Source: Eubacterium sp. An11 (lineage in GTDB: Bacteria > Bacillota > Clostridia > Lachnospirales > Lachnospiraceae). From it: DNA of 64,000 nucleotides. Location: contig NZ_NFLV01000014.1 of the NCBI RefSeq assembly GCF_002161065.1, positions 1-64,000 on the forward strand. Direction: 5' to 3'. A program made the position numbers and the translations under genes. A model generated the notes under the pieces. The model searched no databases. It was not told the DNA's origin and was given only the letters and a program-made list of their open reading frames with translations. This document shows positions 41,683-48,949 of the stretch, piece by piece. Each line of letters starts with the position of its first letter. The first letter of the stretch is position 1.

Positions 41683-43176
41683 TTAATTGCAGGATACGAT
41701 TTTTACCGATGAAGTATCTATAAATTCAAAAAGAGGCATACCTTTTTCATCTATATATTTCCATTCTGCGGATAACATCATACCACTTGTCCCCAAATCG
41801 TCATCTTTCAATAGATTTCCTTTCATGTCTGCGCCTGTGATTGTAAGACTGTCTACACCTTCCGGCAAAGCACATGCCATTCCATCAGAATACTCTGTCA
41901 TCGCCGTATAATGATAATCTTTAGAAGAAAACAGCAGATTAGCATTTGAATCATACACATTAAATATTTTATGATAGCCCTCACCAGTCTCACTCTGTTC
42001 GTCACTCACAACAACTAGTTTTCCATCTGCATATGCAAATTTCGTACACATAATTGGTTCTCCCACTATATTCCATGAGGTGTCAAAAAGTGCAACATAT
42101 TGATTTTCATCCTGGCCAATTAATGGCAGAGCTACCTTTCCATTTATAAATTTTAATTCATCTGGCAAGGATTCAATATTTAACATATCTGCATATTCAT
42201 TATCAAATTTAATAAAATCGCCTGTTTCTATATTGTAGATTACCAAATAATTTTTATATTCTTCCAAAATACAATAGTCTTCATTTATTACATTATTACC
42301 ATCCCAATTCCATCCTAAATCACCAGTCATGCTGACTTCACTCACGTTGCCATCAATATCCATCAAAAGAATTTTCGCCCTATATCCTGTATCATCCGGA
42401 TCTTCATAAGATATACCTAATACTGCTGTATTTTCATAAAAATGAATATCATGATTTGTTGCTGCCACCAGGGAATCTATCCATTTGTCAGCTTCTTCGC
42501 AATAAAATCTCTGTATTTGATTTCTTTCATCATCCCAAGCATTATACCCCCACACTCCCTTTCCATAATAATACATATCAGAAATAGGTTCTGTTCCTTC
42601 TATTTCAAATCTAGTTAATTCTTTCCCATCTGTGTCATGGAGAATATACGTATATTGAGCTGTATCAAAATCCGAATCATATTCTTCTGTCCATAACTTT
42701 CCGTCTGCATATGCCTTCACTTTATTATCTTCTGTTATTTCATATGTATTGACTATTGTTCCCTGTACATCAATTTGGTAGACAGCCTGATCCGTCCCAA
42801 CAAACGCATAACCATTAGAGAAAGGGGTTACAGTTGATGAGGTTTCAAAGGCATTGATATTATCAATGTAAAATACCATTTTCCCTGTTTCATCTATGCA
42901 GCCATAATAGGCTCCCGTCTGTCCCTCTTCCTCATTTTTAATTGTCACCCATGCTCTGTTTTCACTATATTTATCAATAGTTTCATATTCCGGTTCTTCC
43001 TGCGTTACAGATTCAATATCGCCTTGCTTGTTATCACCTGATATCTCCATAGTTCCATTTGTGCTCGCATCTTCTTCTGTTACTTCCATATTCTTTTCGC
43101 TATTTTTCCCACATCCGATAACAAAAACAGAAATTACTAAAAATTCAATCACAATTTTCATTAATTTTTTCATCAT
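41683..43176 (-). CDS. Large lipoprotein with WG-repeat/propeller-like body
   Basis: A 497-residue lipoprotein starting MMKKLMKIVIEFLVISVFVIGC; the Cys after VIG is the lipobox residue. AGGGAG lies 4 nt before ATG 43176, which is preferred over a frame start at 43218. The body has repeated strands such as YYGCIDETGKMVFYID, FVGTDQAVYQIDVQG, and KILLMDIDGNVSEV, recalling WG (KWG) or propeller repeats that display short hairpins around aromatic and glycine residues. It is acidic and probably sits outside the membrane. Function unknown. Base composition is clearly AT-richer than the housekeeping genes around. Confidence 0.65.
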   Translation of the reverse strand: MMKKLMKIVIEFLVISVFVIGCGKNSEKNMEVTEEDASTNGTMEISGDNKQGDIESVTQEEPEYETIDKYSENRAWVTIKNEEEGQTGAYYGCIDETGKMVFYIDNINAFETSSTVTPFSNGYAFVGTDQAVYQIDVQGTIVNTYEITEDNKVKAYADGKLWTEEYDSDFDTAQYTYILHDTDGKELTRFEIEGTEPISDMYYYGKGVWGYNAWDDERNQIQRFYCEEADKWIDSLVAATNHDIHFYENTAVLGISYEDPDDTGYRAKILLMDIDGNVSEVSMTGDLGWNWDGNNVINEDYCILEEYKNYLVIYNIETGDFIKFDNEYADMLNIESLPDELKFINGKVALPLIGQDENQYVALFDTSWNIVGEPIMCTKFAYADGKLVVVSDEQSETGEGYHKIFNVYDSNANLLFSSKDYHYTAMTEYSDGMACALPEGVDSLTITGADMKGNLLKDDDLGTSGMMLSAEWKYIDEKGMPLFEFIDTSSVKIVSCN

Positions 43177-43218
43177 TCTTCTCCCTATTTGTATTAAACA
43201 AAAGTTTTTTAATAACAT

Positions 43219-43250
43219 AAGAAGATGACTGTTTCATCTGTCATCTTCTT
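43219..43250. repeat. 11-bp hairpin inside the lipoprotein cassette
   Basis: AAGAAGATGAC (43219-43229) and GTCATCTTCTT (43240-43250) are exact complements with a 10-nt loop. It lies between the DUF2500-like gene and the large lipoprotein. No T run follows directly, so it is more likely an mRNA processing or attenuating stem than a full terminator. Confidence 0.6.
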
Positions 43251-43267
43251 AAATATAATATTATTTA

Positions 43268-43591
43268 TCACTGTCGTTGGAATGACTGCACTGTTTTTCC
43301 CCGATATTTGATGATTCCCGAATCACCAACCGAAATAATTAATTTATTTCCCTGAAAACTCCGAAGTTTCAATCTTTCACCATTCTCACACTCCACCACA
43401 TACCATTCTACATTTCCCTGTTGCACTGGTTTTTCTATAATTTTCACTCTACGTGTAATAAGTTCTTTTTTATCATCCTGTTTCTTCAGGATAAAATATG
43501 CAATCCAAATTATAATCGCTAAACCAATTAAAACACAAAAAAACATAGGCAACATTTCTGCTAAATCAGAACTTCTGGTTTGTACATACAT
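43268..43591 (-). CDS. DUF2500-like single-pass membrane protein
   Basis: A 107-residue protein. A hydrophobic segment (about residues 14-34, LPMFFCVLIGLAIIIWIAYFI) is followed by a basic turn and a beta-rich domain: VKIIEKPVQQGNVEWYVVECENG, then FQGNKLIISVGDSGIIKYRG (each cut short of full length). This resembles the DUF2500 family, whose function is not known. It lies 15 nt after the 93-residue gene, so it is in the same transcript started at the Xre-linked promoter. Confidence 0.65.
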   Translation of the reverse strand: MYVQTRSSDLAEMLPMFFCVLIGLAIIIWIAYFILKKQDDKKELITRRVKIIEKPVQQGNVEWYVVECENGERLKLRSFQGNKLIISVGDSGIIKYRGKTVQSFQRQ

Positions 43592-43606
43592 TTTTATTTC
43601 CCCTTT

Positions 43607-43888
43607 CTATCTGGACTTTCTGTCGGATATAAATGTTACTATACAGATAACACCTGTGACACCAGCTAAAACGTAAAATATAGTTCCTCCATCATTAAAA
43701 GAATTATATTTTTCATAATTTGCTCCCATTCTTCCAGAATCTGTTTCTACATATTCTCCATTAATGATTGCTCCTGCAGATACGGACACCCCTTTTTGTT
43801 TTTCCGCTGTAGATTTAAAAATAAATCCAAGAATCAAAAAACAAATTGTTAGTACCAACAACATCCACTTAATTAATCTCTTACTCAT
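43607..43888 (-). CDS. Small two-pass membrane protein, first gene of the island cassette
   Basis: A 93-residue protein with a hydrophobic segment at each end (LIKWMLLVLTICFLILGFIF and IFYVLAGVTGVICIVTFI) and a polar stretch of about 40 residues between them (GVSVSAGAIINGEYVETDSG). ATG 43888 is set by AAAGGAGGGAGACAA; a frame start 30 nt upstream would run into the ribosome site. No family recognised. It is the first gene behind the divergent promoter controlled by the Xre-type protein. Confidence 0.6.
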   Translation of the reverse strand: MSKRLIKWMLLVLTICFLILGFIFKSTAEKQKGVSVSAGAIINGEYVETDSGRMGANYEKYNSFNDGGTIFYVLAGVTGVICIVTFISDRKSR

Positions 43889-43920
43889 TTGTCTCCCTCC
43901 TTTTCTGTAAAAATCCATTT

Positions 43921-43939
43921 TGACATTTACTAAGTGTCA
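43921..43939. promoter_or_regulatory. Candidate Xre operator 1
   Basis: TGACA-N9-TGTCA is an inverted repeat in the divergent intergenic region, next to the start of the minus-strand cassette. The same arms and spacing recur at 43974-43992, centre-to-centre 53 bp away, about five helical turns. Confidence 0.6.
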
Positions 43940-43950
43940 TTATATTTCGC

Positions 43951-43979
43951 ATTTTATCATAAACTACAGATAATGACAA
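43951..43979 (-). promoter_or_regulatory. Promoter of the lipoprotein cassette
   Basis: On the minus strand TTGTCA (43974-43979), a 17-bp spacer and TAAAAT (43951-43956) form a promoter about 60 nt upstream of the 93-residue gene. Its -35 box lies inside operator 2, and operator 1 falls just downstream of the start site, so a bound regulator should repress it. Confidence 0.6.
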
Positions 43980-43992
43980 TCACTGAATGTCA
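43974..43992. promoter_or_regulatory. Candidate Xre operator 2
   Basis: AATGACA and TGTCATT (43972-43994) form 7-bp perfect arms around a 9-nt centre, with core TGACA-N9-TGTCA. It overlaps the -35 box of the minus-strand promoter and lies about 40 nt upstream of the Xre gene start. Confidence 0.6.
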
Positions 43993-44034
43993 TTTTTTCA
44001 GATTTTTATTCATTTTTTATATAAAGGAGTTATC

Positions 44035-44286
44035 ATGTACAAAAATAGATCAACAGATGGAAGCAATAATATATGTGGAAAAAAATTATATATGCTGCGC
44101 AAACAATTATCTCCTAAGGTACCTCAGCGTGCTTTCGCGGACAAATTACAACTTAAGGGAATTGATTTAGACAAAAATGCTATTCAGCGCATTGAATGTG
44201 GAAAACGATTTGTGACTGATATTGAACTAAAGGCATTTGCACAGATTTTGAATACGACAACTGATGAATTGTTAAGCGACAATTAA
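44035..44286 (+). CDS. Xre-family helix-turn-helix regulator
   Basis: An 83-residue DNA-binding protein transcribed away from the lipoprotein cassette. AAAGGAGTTATC precedes the ATG. The helix-turn-helix covers about residues 15-78: LRKQLSPKVPQRAFADKL, then LDKNAIQRIECGKRFVTD, then ELKAFAQILNTTTDELL, a phage-repressor-like (Cro/C1) arrangement. There is no ligand or oligomerisation domain. Two identical-type palindromes in the shared promoter region are likely its binding sites, giving autoregulation and control of the neighbouring cassette. This is inferred from layout. Confidence 0.85.
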   Translation: MYKNRSTDGSNNICGKKLYMLRKQLSPKVPQRAFADKLQLKGIDLDKNAIQRIECGKRFVTDIELKAFAQILNTTTDELLSDN

Positions 44287-44322
44287 TAAATTACTGTTCT
44301 ATCTCTCTTTAACCAAATAAAA

Positions 44323-44400
44323 AAGGACTGTTATATGAATCTTTCTCCAAATCCCTGAACTTTGATTAGAAATTTGGAGAAGCACCACAATACAGTCCTT
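44323..44400. repeat. Nested double hairpin between convergent genes
   Basis: The outer arms AAGGACTGT and ACAGTCCTT and the inner arms TTCTCCAAAT and ATTTGGAGAA are all perfect. A T-rich stretch ending in seven T follows on the plus strand. It lies between the Xre gene and the convergent DUF4160 gene and can serve as terminator for the former. Its nested form also resembles a small mobile (MITE-like) element. Confidence 0.55.
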
Positions 44401-44443
44401 ATATTTATATTTTTTTCGTATAATTAAGGCTTTACATATTATT

Positions 44444-44722
44444 TTACAATCCAAAATACTCATACCATCTGGCGATAATATCCGCCCGGTTAGCACAGAT
44501 ATATTTCTGAATTCTTTTTAAATCTTTTTGAGGAATATTTCCTCTTCTTTCCAACTCGATGGAATCCCTTTTTATCCAGAATTTTGCTGCATTATCCGAC
44601 GGTTTCCCCTTTGACACGTGTACATGCACCGGTTCATTTCCCTCTTCAGAATAAAAATAAAATGTATAGCCCATAAAATCCAGCAACGCTTTAGGCAATT
44701 TCCCCACCTTCCTCTCTGGCAA
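44444..44722 (-). CDS. DUF4160 domain protein
   Basis: A 92-residue protein of the DUF4160 family. The motif YTFYFYSEEGNEPVHVHVSKG, the APKxW-like AAKFWIKRDSIELER and the C-terminal IQKYICANRADIIARWYEYFG are characteristic. DUF4160 genes are usually paired with a small partner and are suspected to be toxin-antitoxin-like or defence-linked modules, but no activity is proven. The frame overlaps the upstream partner gene by 32 nt, which strongly suggests coupled expression. Confidence 0.85.
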   Translation of the reverse strand: MPERKVGKLPKALLDFMGYTFYFYSEEGNEPVHVHVSKGKPSDNAAKFWIKRDSIELERRGNIPQKDLKRIQKYICANRADIIARWYEYFGL

Positions 44723-45047
44723 TCTCCCAGATCAGGAAACTGTTATTTCTGAGATATCTTTCCATCTGCATCAGTTCGTCTTCTGAAAAACCATAAGATT
44801 TATAAATCATATTTTCCGGAAGACGTCCTTCCGCAAAATCAAAGCCATGTTCGTTGGGACGTTCAAAACGAAATGTAATAGAATCAAATCCTTCTCGTTC
44901 TTCGATATCTGAAAATGTTAATGTAATGTTATCAATTTTGCTATAATAGTTTTTCATAAATAACACCTGCCTCTCTTCCTTTTCTTTGATAGCAATGTTG
45001 CTCTTACCCATTACCTCAATAAAGTAATCCTTATTCTTCTCCATCAT
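44691..45047 (-). CDS. Small partner protein of the DUF4160 gene
   Basis: About 118 residues from the start at 45047 (or 115 and 88 from later ATGs at 45044 and 44957). The sequence is acidic and soluble: IEVMGKSNIAIKEKEERQ, then KIDNITLTFSDIEEREGFDS, then GFSEDELMQMERYLRNN and a C-terminal IWEIAREEGGEIA. I do not recognise the family; it is not clearly the DUF2442 protein often found beside DUF4160. The long overlap with the DUF4160 frame is the main sign of a functional pair. Upstream frame extension to 45215 runs through an inverted-repeat region and is rejected. Confidence 0.6.
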   Translation of the reverse strand: MMEKNKDYFIEVMGKSNIAIKEKEERQVLFMKNYYSKIDNITLTFSDIEEREGFDSITFRFERPNEHGFDFAEGRLPENMIYKSYGFSEDELMQMERYLRNNSFLIWEIAREEGGEIA

Positions 45048-45110
45048 TTTATCATGCCAGAGACTGACGTGAAAGACAAAAATAAATATATATCCTTTCT
45101 CCAACATGCA

Positions 45111-45255
45111 CCGACGGGCGCCCGCCTGCACAGGCACAGCGGCCGTCCGTCGGGCGTATTGCGCAAAAAAGACATGGCCGCCTGCCGTTCCTCTTCCGCA
45201 CAACCAAATCTGCAACCTGACGCAGGAAGAACCATTTCATCTGCCATGTCTTTTT
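45111..45255. repeat. GC-rich inverted-repeat block at the right edge of the accessory island
   Basis: Two perfect inverted repeats lie side by side in this gene-free stretch. CCGACGG (45111-45117) pairs with CCGTCGG (45147-45153). AAAAAGACATGGC (45166-45178) pairs with GCCATGTCTTTTT (45243-45255), a 13-bp stem with a 64-nt loop. The block is much richer in GC than the genes to its left. It may be the remnant of a mobile element or the boundary of the insertion between pyrD and pyrE. The remaining 45256-45391 shows no gene. Confidence 0.5.
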
Positions 45256-45391
45256 CATTAATATATTAAATTATCAGCCATCAGTGATTTGGACATCCAT
45301 TGCACTTTTCCGGCTATTCCCGGTTTGGCATCGTATACCTTCACCGTCTATTGACATTTGTTACTTTAATGTCTGGTGCTCTGGTATCCGC

Positions 45392-46291
45392 CTACATACA
45401 CCCGATAATCTCATTGATATCTTCGATATGATAGCGCTCCATGTAGGCCTTGATACCGTCCAGCACATCCATGGTTGCCCGCGGATTGTGGAAGTTTGCG
45501 GTACCGACCGCCACCATGGTGGCGCCTGCCATCATCAGTTCGATGGCATCCTCGCCGGTCATGACGCCGCCCATGCCGATGATCGGCAGGCTGCATGCCT
45601 TGTGTACCTGGTAGATCATACGGACTGCCACCGGTTTGATGGCCGGACCGGACATGCCGCCGGTCTGGTTGGCCAGAACAAATTTCCGCCGGTGAATGTC
45701 AATCTTCATACCGGTGATTGTATTAATGAGGGAGAGGGCGTCGCTGCCGCCGGCCTCCGCTGCTTTTGCCATCTCTGTGATGTCCGTGACGTTAGGGCTT
45801 AACTTCATGACAATCGGCTGCTTTGCTTTGGCCTTGATGGCCTTTGTGATGTCATAAAGAGCATCCGGATTCTGTCCGAAGGCGATGCCTCCGGCTTTTA
45901 CGTTTGGACAGGAGACGTTGATCTCCAACAGGTCCACCGGCTCGTCGGAGAGACGCTCCACCACTTCCACATAGTCTTCCACGGTGCGGCCGCAGACATT
46001 GACGATGATGGACGCATTTTTTTCTTTCAGGTGCGGGATATCTCTCTCACAGAACAGCTCAATGCCCGGATTCTGCAGACCGACAGCGTTTAACATGCCG
46101 CCGTAGGTCTCGGCGATCCGCGGAGTCGGATTCCCCTCCCACGGTACGTTGGCAACGCCTTTGGTGGTCACGGCTCCCAAGGCGGAGAGGTCGACAAATT
46201 CTTCATATTCCGCGCCGGAGCCAAAGGTTCCGGAAGCGGTTGTCACAGGGTTCTTAAAGGTAACTCCTGCCAGTTTCACTTCTAAATTCAT
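45392..46291 (-). CDS. pyrD: Dihydroorotate dehydrogenase B, catalytic subunit
   Basis: A 299-residue FMN-dependent class 1B enzyme oxidising dihydroorotate to orotate. The catalytic Cys lies in EINVSCPNVKAGG, typical of the NAD-linked type B. KLSPNVTDITE, IGMGGVMTGEDAIELM and the FMN phosphate site in GATMVAVGTANF are all present. It overlaps pyrK by 4 nt and forms a heterotetramer with it. It is the last gene of the pyrK-pyrD pair before the accessory island. Confidence 0.96.
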   Translation of the reverse strand: MNLEVKLAGVTFKNPVTTASGTFGSGAEYEEFVDLSALGAVTTKGVANVPWEGNPTPRIAETYGGMLNAVGLQNPGIELFCERDIPHLKEKNASIIVNVCGRTVEDYVEVVERLSDEPVDLLEINVSCPNVKAGGIAFGQNPDALYDITKAIKAKAKQPIVMKLSPNVTDITEMAKAAEAGGSDALSLINTITGMKIDIHRRKFVLANQTGGMSGPAIKPVAVRMIYQVHKACSLPIIGMGGVMTGEDAIELMMAGATMVAVGTANFHNPRATMDVLDGIKAYMERYHIEDINEIIGCM

Positions 46292-47049
46292 GAAAATACG
46301 ACCTCCTTTGCATCAAATACCGGGCCATCTTTGCAGATGCGCTGGTTGTTCACGTTGGTGTGATGATCTTTTTTCTTTGTTTTGCAGATGCAGCCAAGAC
46401 AGGCACCGATTCCGCAGGCCATCCTCTCTTCCAGAGAAATCTGTGCTTCCATATTATGGGCTTCGGCGTACTCGGCCAGCGCTTTTAACATCGGCATCGG
46501 GCCGCAGGCATAAATCACTGCGCCATCCACATTCGCCTCATTGATGGCGTCGATCACAGTTCCTTTTGTACCGCAGCTGCCGTCCTCCGTGGCAACGACC
46601 ACATCGGCGCAGGCATCGAACTCCTCTTTCAGGAATAATTCATCCCGGTAACCGAGGACCACTGTTTTTTCACAGGAAAGCTGCTTTGCCAGCTCCAGCA
46701 TCGGTGGAATTCCGATACCGCCGCCCACGATGATCGCTTTCTCTTCTTTCATGGTAAAACCGTTTCCCAGCGGTCCCAGCACCTCCAGAGAATCTCCTTC
46801 TTTCATCTTAGAAAACAGGCGGGTTCCCTCGCCGGCAATCCGATAAACCACCCGAAGGGTTCCGTTTTCAGCATCAATGCCGCAGATACTGATGGGACGC
46901 GGCAAAAGTTTTGTGCCGTCCTCACAATACATGGCAATAAACTGTCCCGGCTTTGCCTCTTTCGCTCCCCTTGGAAACGACAGCACCATGTCATAAATAT
47001 CTGTGCCGATGCATTTCTGGCTGACAATAACTGCCCTCTCTTTCACCAT
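46288..47049 (-). CDS. pyrK: Dihydroorotate dehydrogenase B, electron transfer subunit
   Basis: A 253-residue FAD and [2Fe-2S] protein that transfers electrons from PyrD to NAD+. The FAD motif LLPRPISICG, the NAD-binding VGGGIGIPPMLELA and the C-terminal iron-sulphur cysteines (ACGIGACLGCICKT, then RICKDGP) are clear. ATG 47049, seven bases after GGAGGTA, is chosen; earlier in-frame starts sit within the leader. A 53-nt two-hairpin repeat lies just upstream. Confidence 0.95.
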   Translation of the reverse strand: MVKERAVIVSQKCIGTDIYDMVLSFPRGAKEAKPGQFIAMYCEDGTKLLPRPISICGIDAENGTLRVVYRIAGEGTRLFSKMKEGDSLEVLGPLGNGFTMKEEKAIIVGGGIGIPPMLELAKQLSCEKTVVLGYRDELFLKEEFDACADVVVATEDGSCGTKGTVIDAINEANVDGAVIYACGPMPMLKALAEYAEAHNMEAQISLEERMACGIGACLGCICKTKKKDHHTNVNNQRICKDGPVFDAKEVVFS

Positions 47050-47077
47050 ATGCATGTACCTCCATTTTTCCTCTGTC

Positions 47078-47130
47078 TGACGCACTTGCTGCGTCACTCA
47101 TGATAGATTTGGAAGTTTACTTCCAAACTT
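47078..47130. repeat. 53-nt two-hairpin repeat, copy B (leader of pyrK)
   Basis: It has the same order and length as copy A at 4185-4237: TGACGCA-cttgc-TGCGTC, a 9-nt spacer, then AAGTTTGGAAG with CTTCCAAACTT around a short loop. Both stems are intact. It lies 29 nt upstream of the pyrK start, again in a minus-strand 5' leader. Confidence 0.75.
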
Positions 47131-47216
47131 TCATACTTTTAAGTAACTTTTATTCTGATATGTCCTGCTCCTGCAGCGACTTGCTATATCCGCACTCCTG
47201 TCATTTCCTGCTGATG

Positions 47217-48032
47217 CTACAGCATCTTTTTAATAAATACCGGGAGCGGCGGGTTATTCGGCCGGTTATAAAACGACTCAATCAGCACCATATACCTCTC
47301 TGGATCGAGTCCTTTCAGCCAGGCCAGCACCTGTTCTTTCTCTTCAAATCCGGAGTCTCCGCCGCTGTAGATCATCAGAGACAGCAGACCGCCGGTTTTT
47401 AAAAGCGCCAGCGCTTTCTCCAGCGCCGGAAGGGTCGTGGCAGGCTTCGTGGCCAGAGCATGGTCACCGCCAGGCAGATAGCCCAGATTAAACATGATCA
47501 GATTCACGGATCCCGCCGGGAAGTATGCATCCATGTGTTCATGGCTGCCCAGAACCAGACGCACCTGCTTTCTGCCGGATACATCTGTCAAAAACGCCCA
47601 TTCTTCTCTTCCCATGCTGCCGCCGGCAGCATCTTCATCCGGATTCTTTTTGTCATCGTCATCTCCAACGGCAGCCGGACGGTCCACCGGCCCTGCTTCA
47701 TAACCTTTCATCAACGGACGTTCCGCCGGCCCTGCTTCATAACCTTTAATCAACGGACGTTCCGCCGGGCACTCCTCATAGCCGCTTTTCATGAGACGGG
47801 CCTTTGTTTTCTCCAACGCCATCTCCTGGATATCCATGGACAGAATATCTCCTCCGCTCTCTCCCAGAAGATCGCAGAGAAAGAGGGTATCCTTTCCGGT
47901 GCCTGCGGTGGCGTCGATAAACTGCCGGGAAGAATCACATGACTCTTTGGCATCTTTTCCGGTTTCCGGTTCCTCCGCCAGCATCTGCCGGATTCTCATC
48001 TGACACCAGCCGGTGATCGCAAAACGTTTCAT
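47217..48032 (-). CDS. mnmM: tRNA (mnm5s2U34) methyltransferase MnmM / YtqB family, with an inserted repeat
   Basis: A 271-residue class I SAM methyltransferase of the YtqB (rRNA_methylase) family. Its Bacillus member MnmM completes the mnm5 modification of wobble uridine. The SAM motif [14 protein letters not shown] (residues about 40-53) and the family signature [18 protein letters not shown] with [10 protein letters not shown] are clear. Usual length is about 190; here about 70 extra residues lie between the first helices and the [11 protein letters not shown] segment. They contain a 13-residue tandem repeat ([14 protein letters not shown]) encoded by two 39-bp units. The insert is in frame. 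It overlaps uppP by 4 nt. Confidence 0.85.
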   Translation of the reverse strand: MKRFAITGWCQMRIRQMLAEEPETGKDAKESCDSSRQFIDATAGTGKDTLFLCDLLGESGGDILSMDIQEMALEKTKARLMKSGYEECPAERPLIKGYEAGPAERPLMKGYEAGPVDRPAAVGDDDDKKNPDEDAAGGSMGREEWAFLTDVSGRKQVRLVLGSHEHMDAYFPAGSVNLIMFNLGYLPGGDHALATKPATTLPALEKALALLKTGGLLSLMIYSGGDSGFEEKEQVLAWLKGLDPERYMVLIESFYNRPNNPPLPVFIKKML

Positions 48033-48850
48033 CGTGCCAGCAGGAAGTATCCTGCCACCAGTATACCAAGTACGATCCGGTATACACCAAAGGCTTTGAA
48101 GTCATTTTTCTTTACATAATTCAGCAGGAACTTGATGGCCAGAATGGATACCACGAAGGCCACCACCATACCGACCAGAAGCACTGCCACCTCATATCCT
48201 GTATAATGAAAACCAAATTTTACCATCTTTAACAGGCTGGCTCCGAACATCACCGGGATGGAAAGGAAGAAGGAATATTCCGCTGCCACATAACGGGATG
48301 TTCCAATCAGTACCGCGCCGAGGATGGTGGCACCGGAACGGGAAGTTCCCGGAATCAATGCAAGAATCTGGAAACATCCGATGAGAAAAGCAGTCTTAAC
48401 ACTCACCGACTCCAGAGTGGTCATGGTCGGCGTCCGCTTTTTGTTGTAGTTTTCCACCACGATAAATAAAATACCATACAGAATCAAAGTAAACGCCACT
48501 GTCTGCGGATTGTAGAATAAGGCGTCAATCTGATCATTGAAGGGCAGACCGATGATGGCCGCCGGCAGACAGCCCACAATGACCTTGCCCCACAGCCGGA
48601 AGGTCTCTTTCTTCTCCACCGGAGTCTTTTTGGGACTAAAGGGATTCAGCTTATGAAAATATAAAATACAGACGGCCAGAATAGCGCCCAGCTGAATGAC
48701 CACCAGAAACATTTCCTTAAATGCATCGGACACATTGAGCTTGATAAACTCATCCACCAGAATCATATGTCCCGTGGAGCTGATCGGGAGCCATTCCGTG
48801 ATACCCTCCACAATACCCAGCAAAATTACCTTTAACATTTCCAAAATCAT
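48029..48850 (-). CDS. uppP: Undecaprenyl-diphosphatase (BacA/UppP)
   Basis: A 273-residue polytopic membrane enzyme that recycles undecaprenyl pyrophosphate, the lipid carrier for peptidoglycan; high levels give bacitracin resistance. The catalytic motifs [14 protein letters not shown] near the N-terminus and [13 protein letters not shown] in the middle are perfect. ATG 48850 gives the normal N-terminus, with GGAGG 11 nt upstream. The overlap with mnmM implies coupled expression although the roles differ. Confidence 0.95.
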   Translation of the reverse strand: MILEMLKVILLGIVEGITEWLPISSTGHMILVDEFIKLNVSDAFKEMFLVVIQLGAILAVCILYFHKLNPFSPKKTPVEKKETFRLWGKVIVGCLPAAIIGLPFNDQIDALFYNPQTVAFTLILYGILFIVVENYNKKRTPTMTTLESVSVKTAFLIGCFQILALIPGTSRSGATILGAVLIGTSRYVAAEYSFFLSIPVMFGASLLKMVKFGFHYTGYEVAVLLVGMVVAFVVSILAIKFLLNYVKKNDFKAFGVYRIVLGILVAGYFLLAR

Positions 48851-48949
48851 TTTGTTACGTACCTCCTGTAATGATACTATTCTCAAAAATACAGTTTATT
48901 GTATCATAAATGCCATCCCTTGTGGAAGATGATTTCTTTAAACTTCCTT

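Noticed and set aside
43920-43946. A plus-strand promoter TTGACA with TATATT for the Xre gene
   Set aside because: The spacer would be only 15 bp; it is possible but not strong enough to list.
45048-45269. Overlapping frames of 60-70 codons on both strands near 45.05-45.27 kb
   Set aside because: They arise from the GC-rich inverted repeats, lack ribosome sites and show no family similarity.
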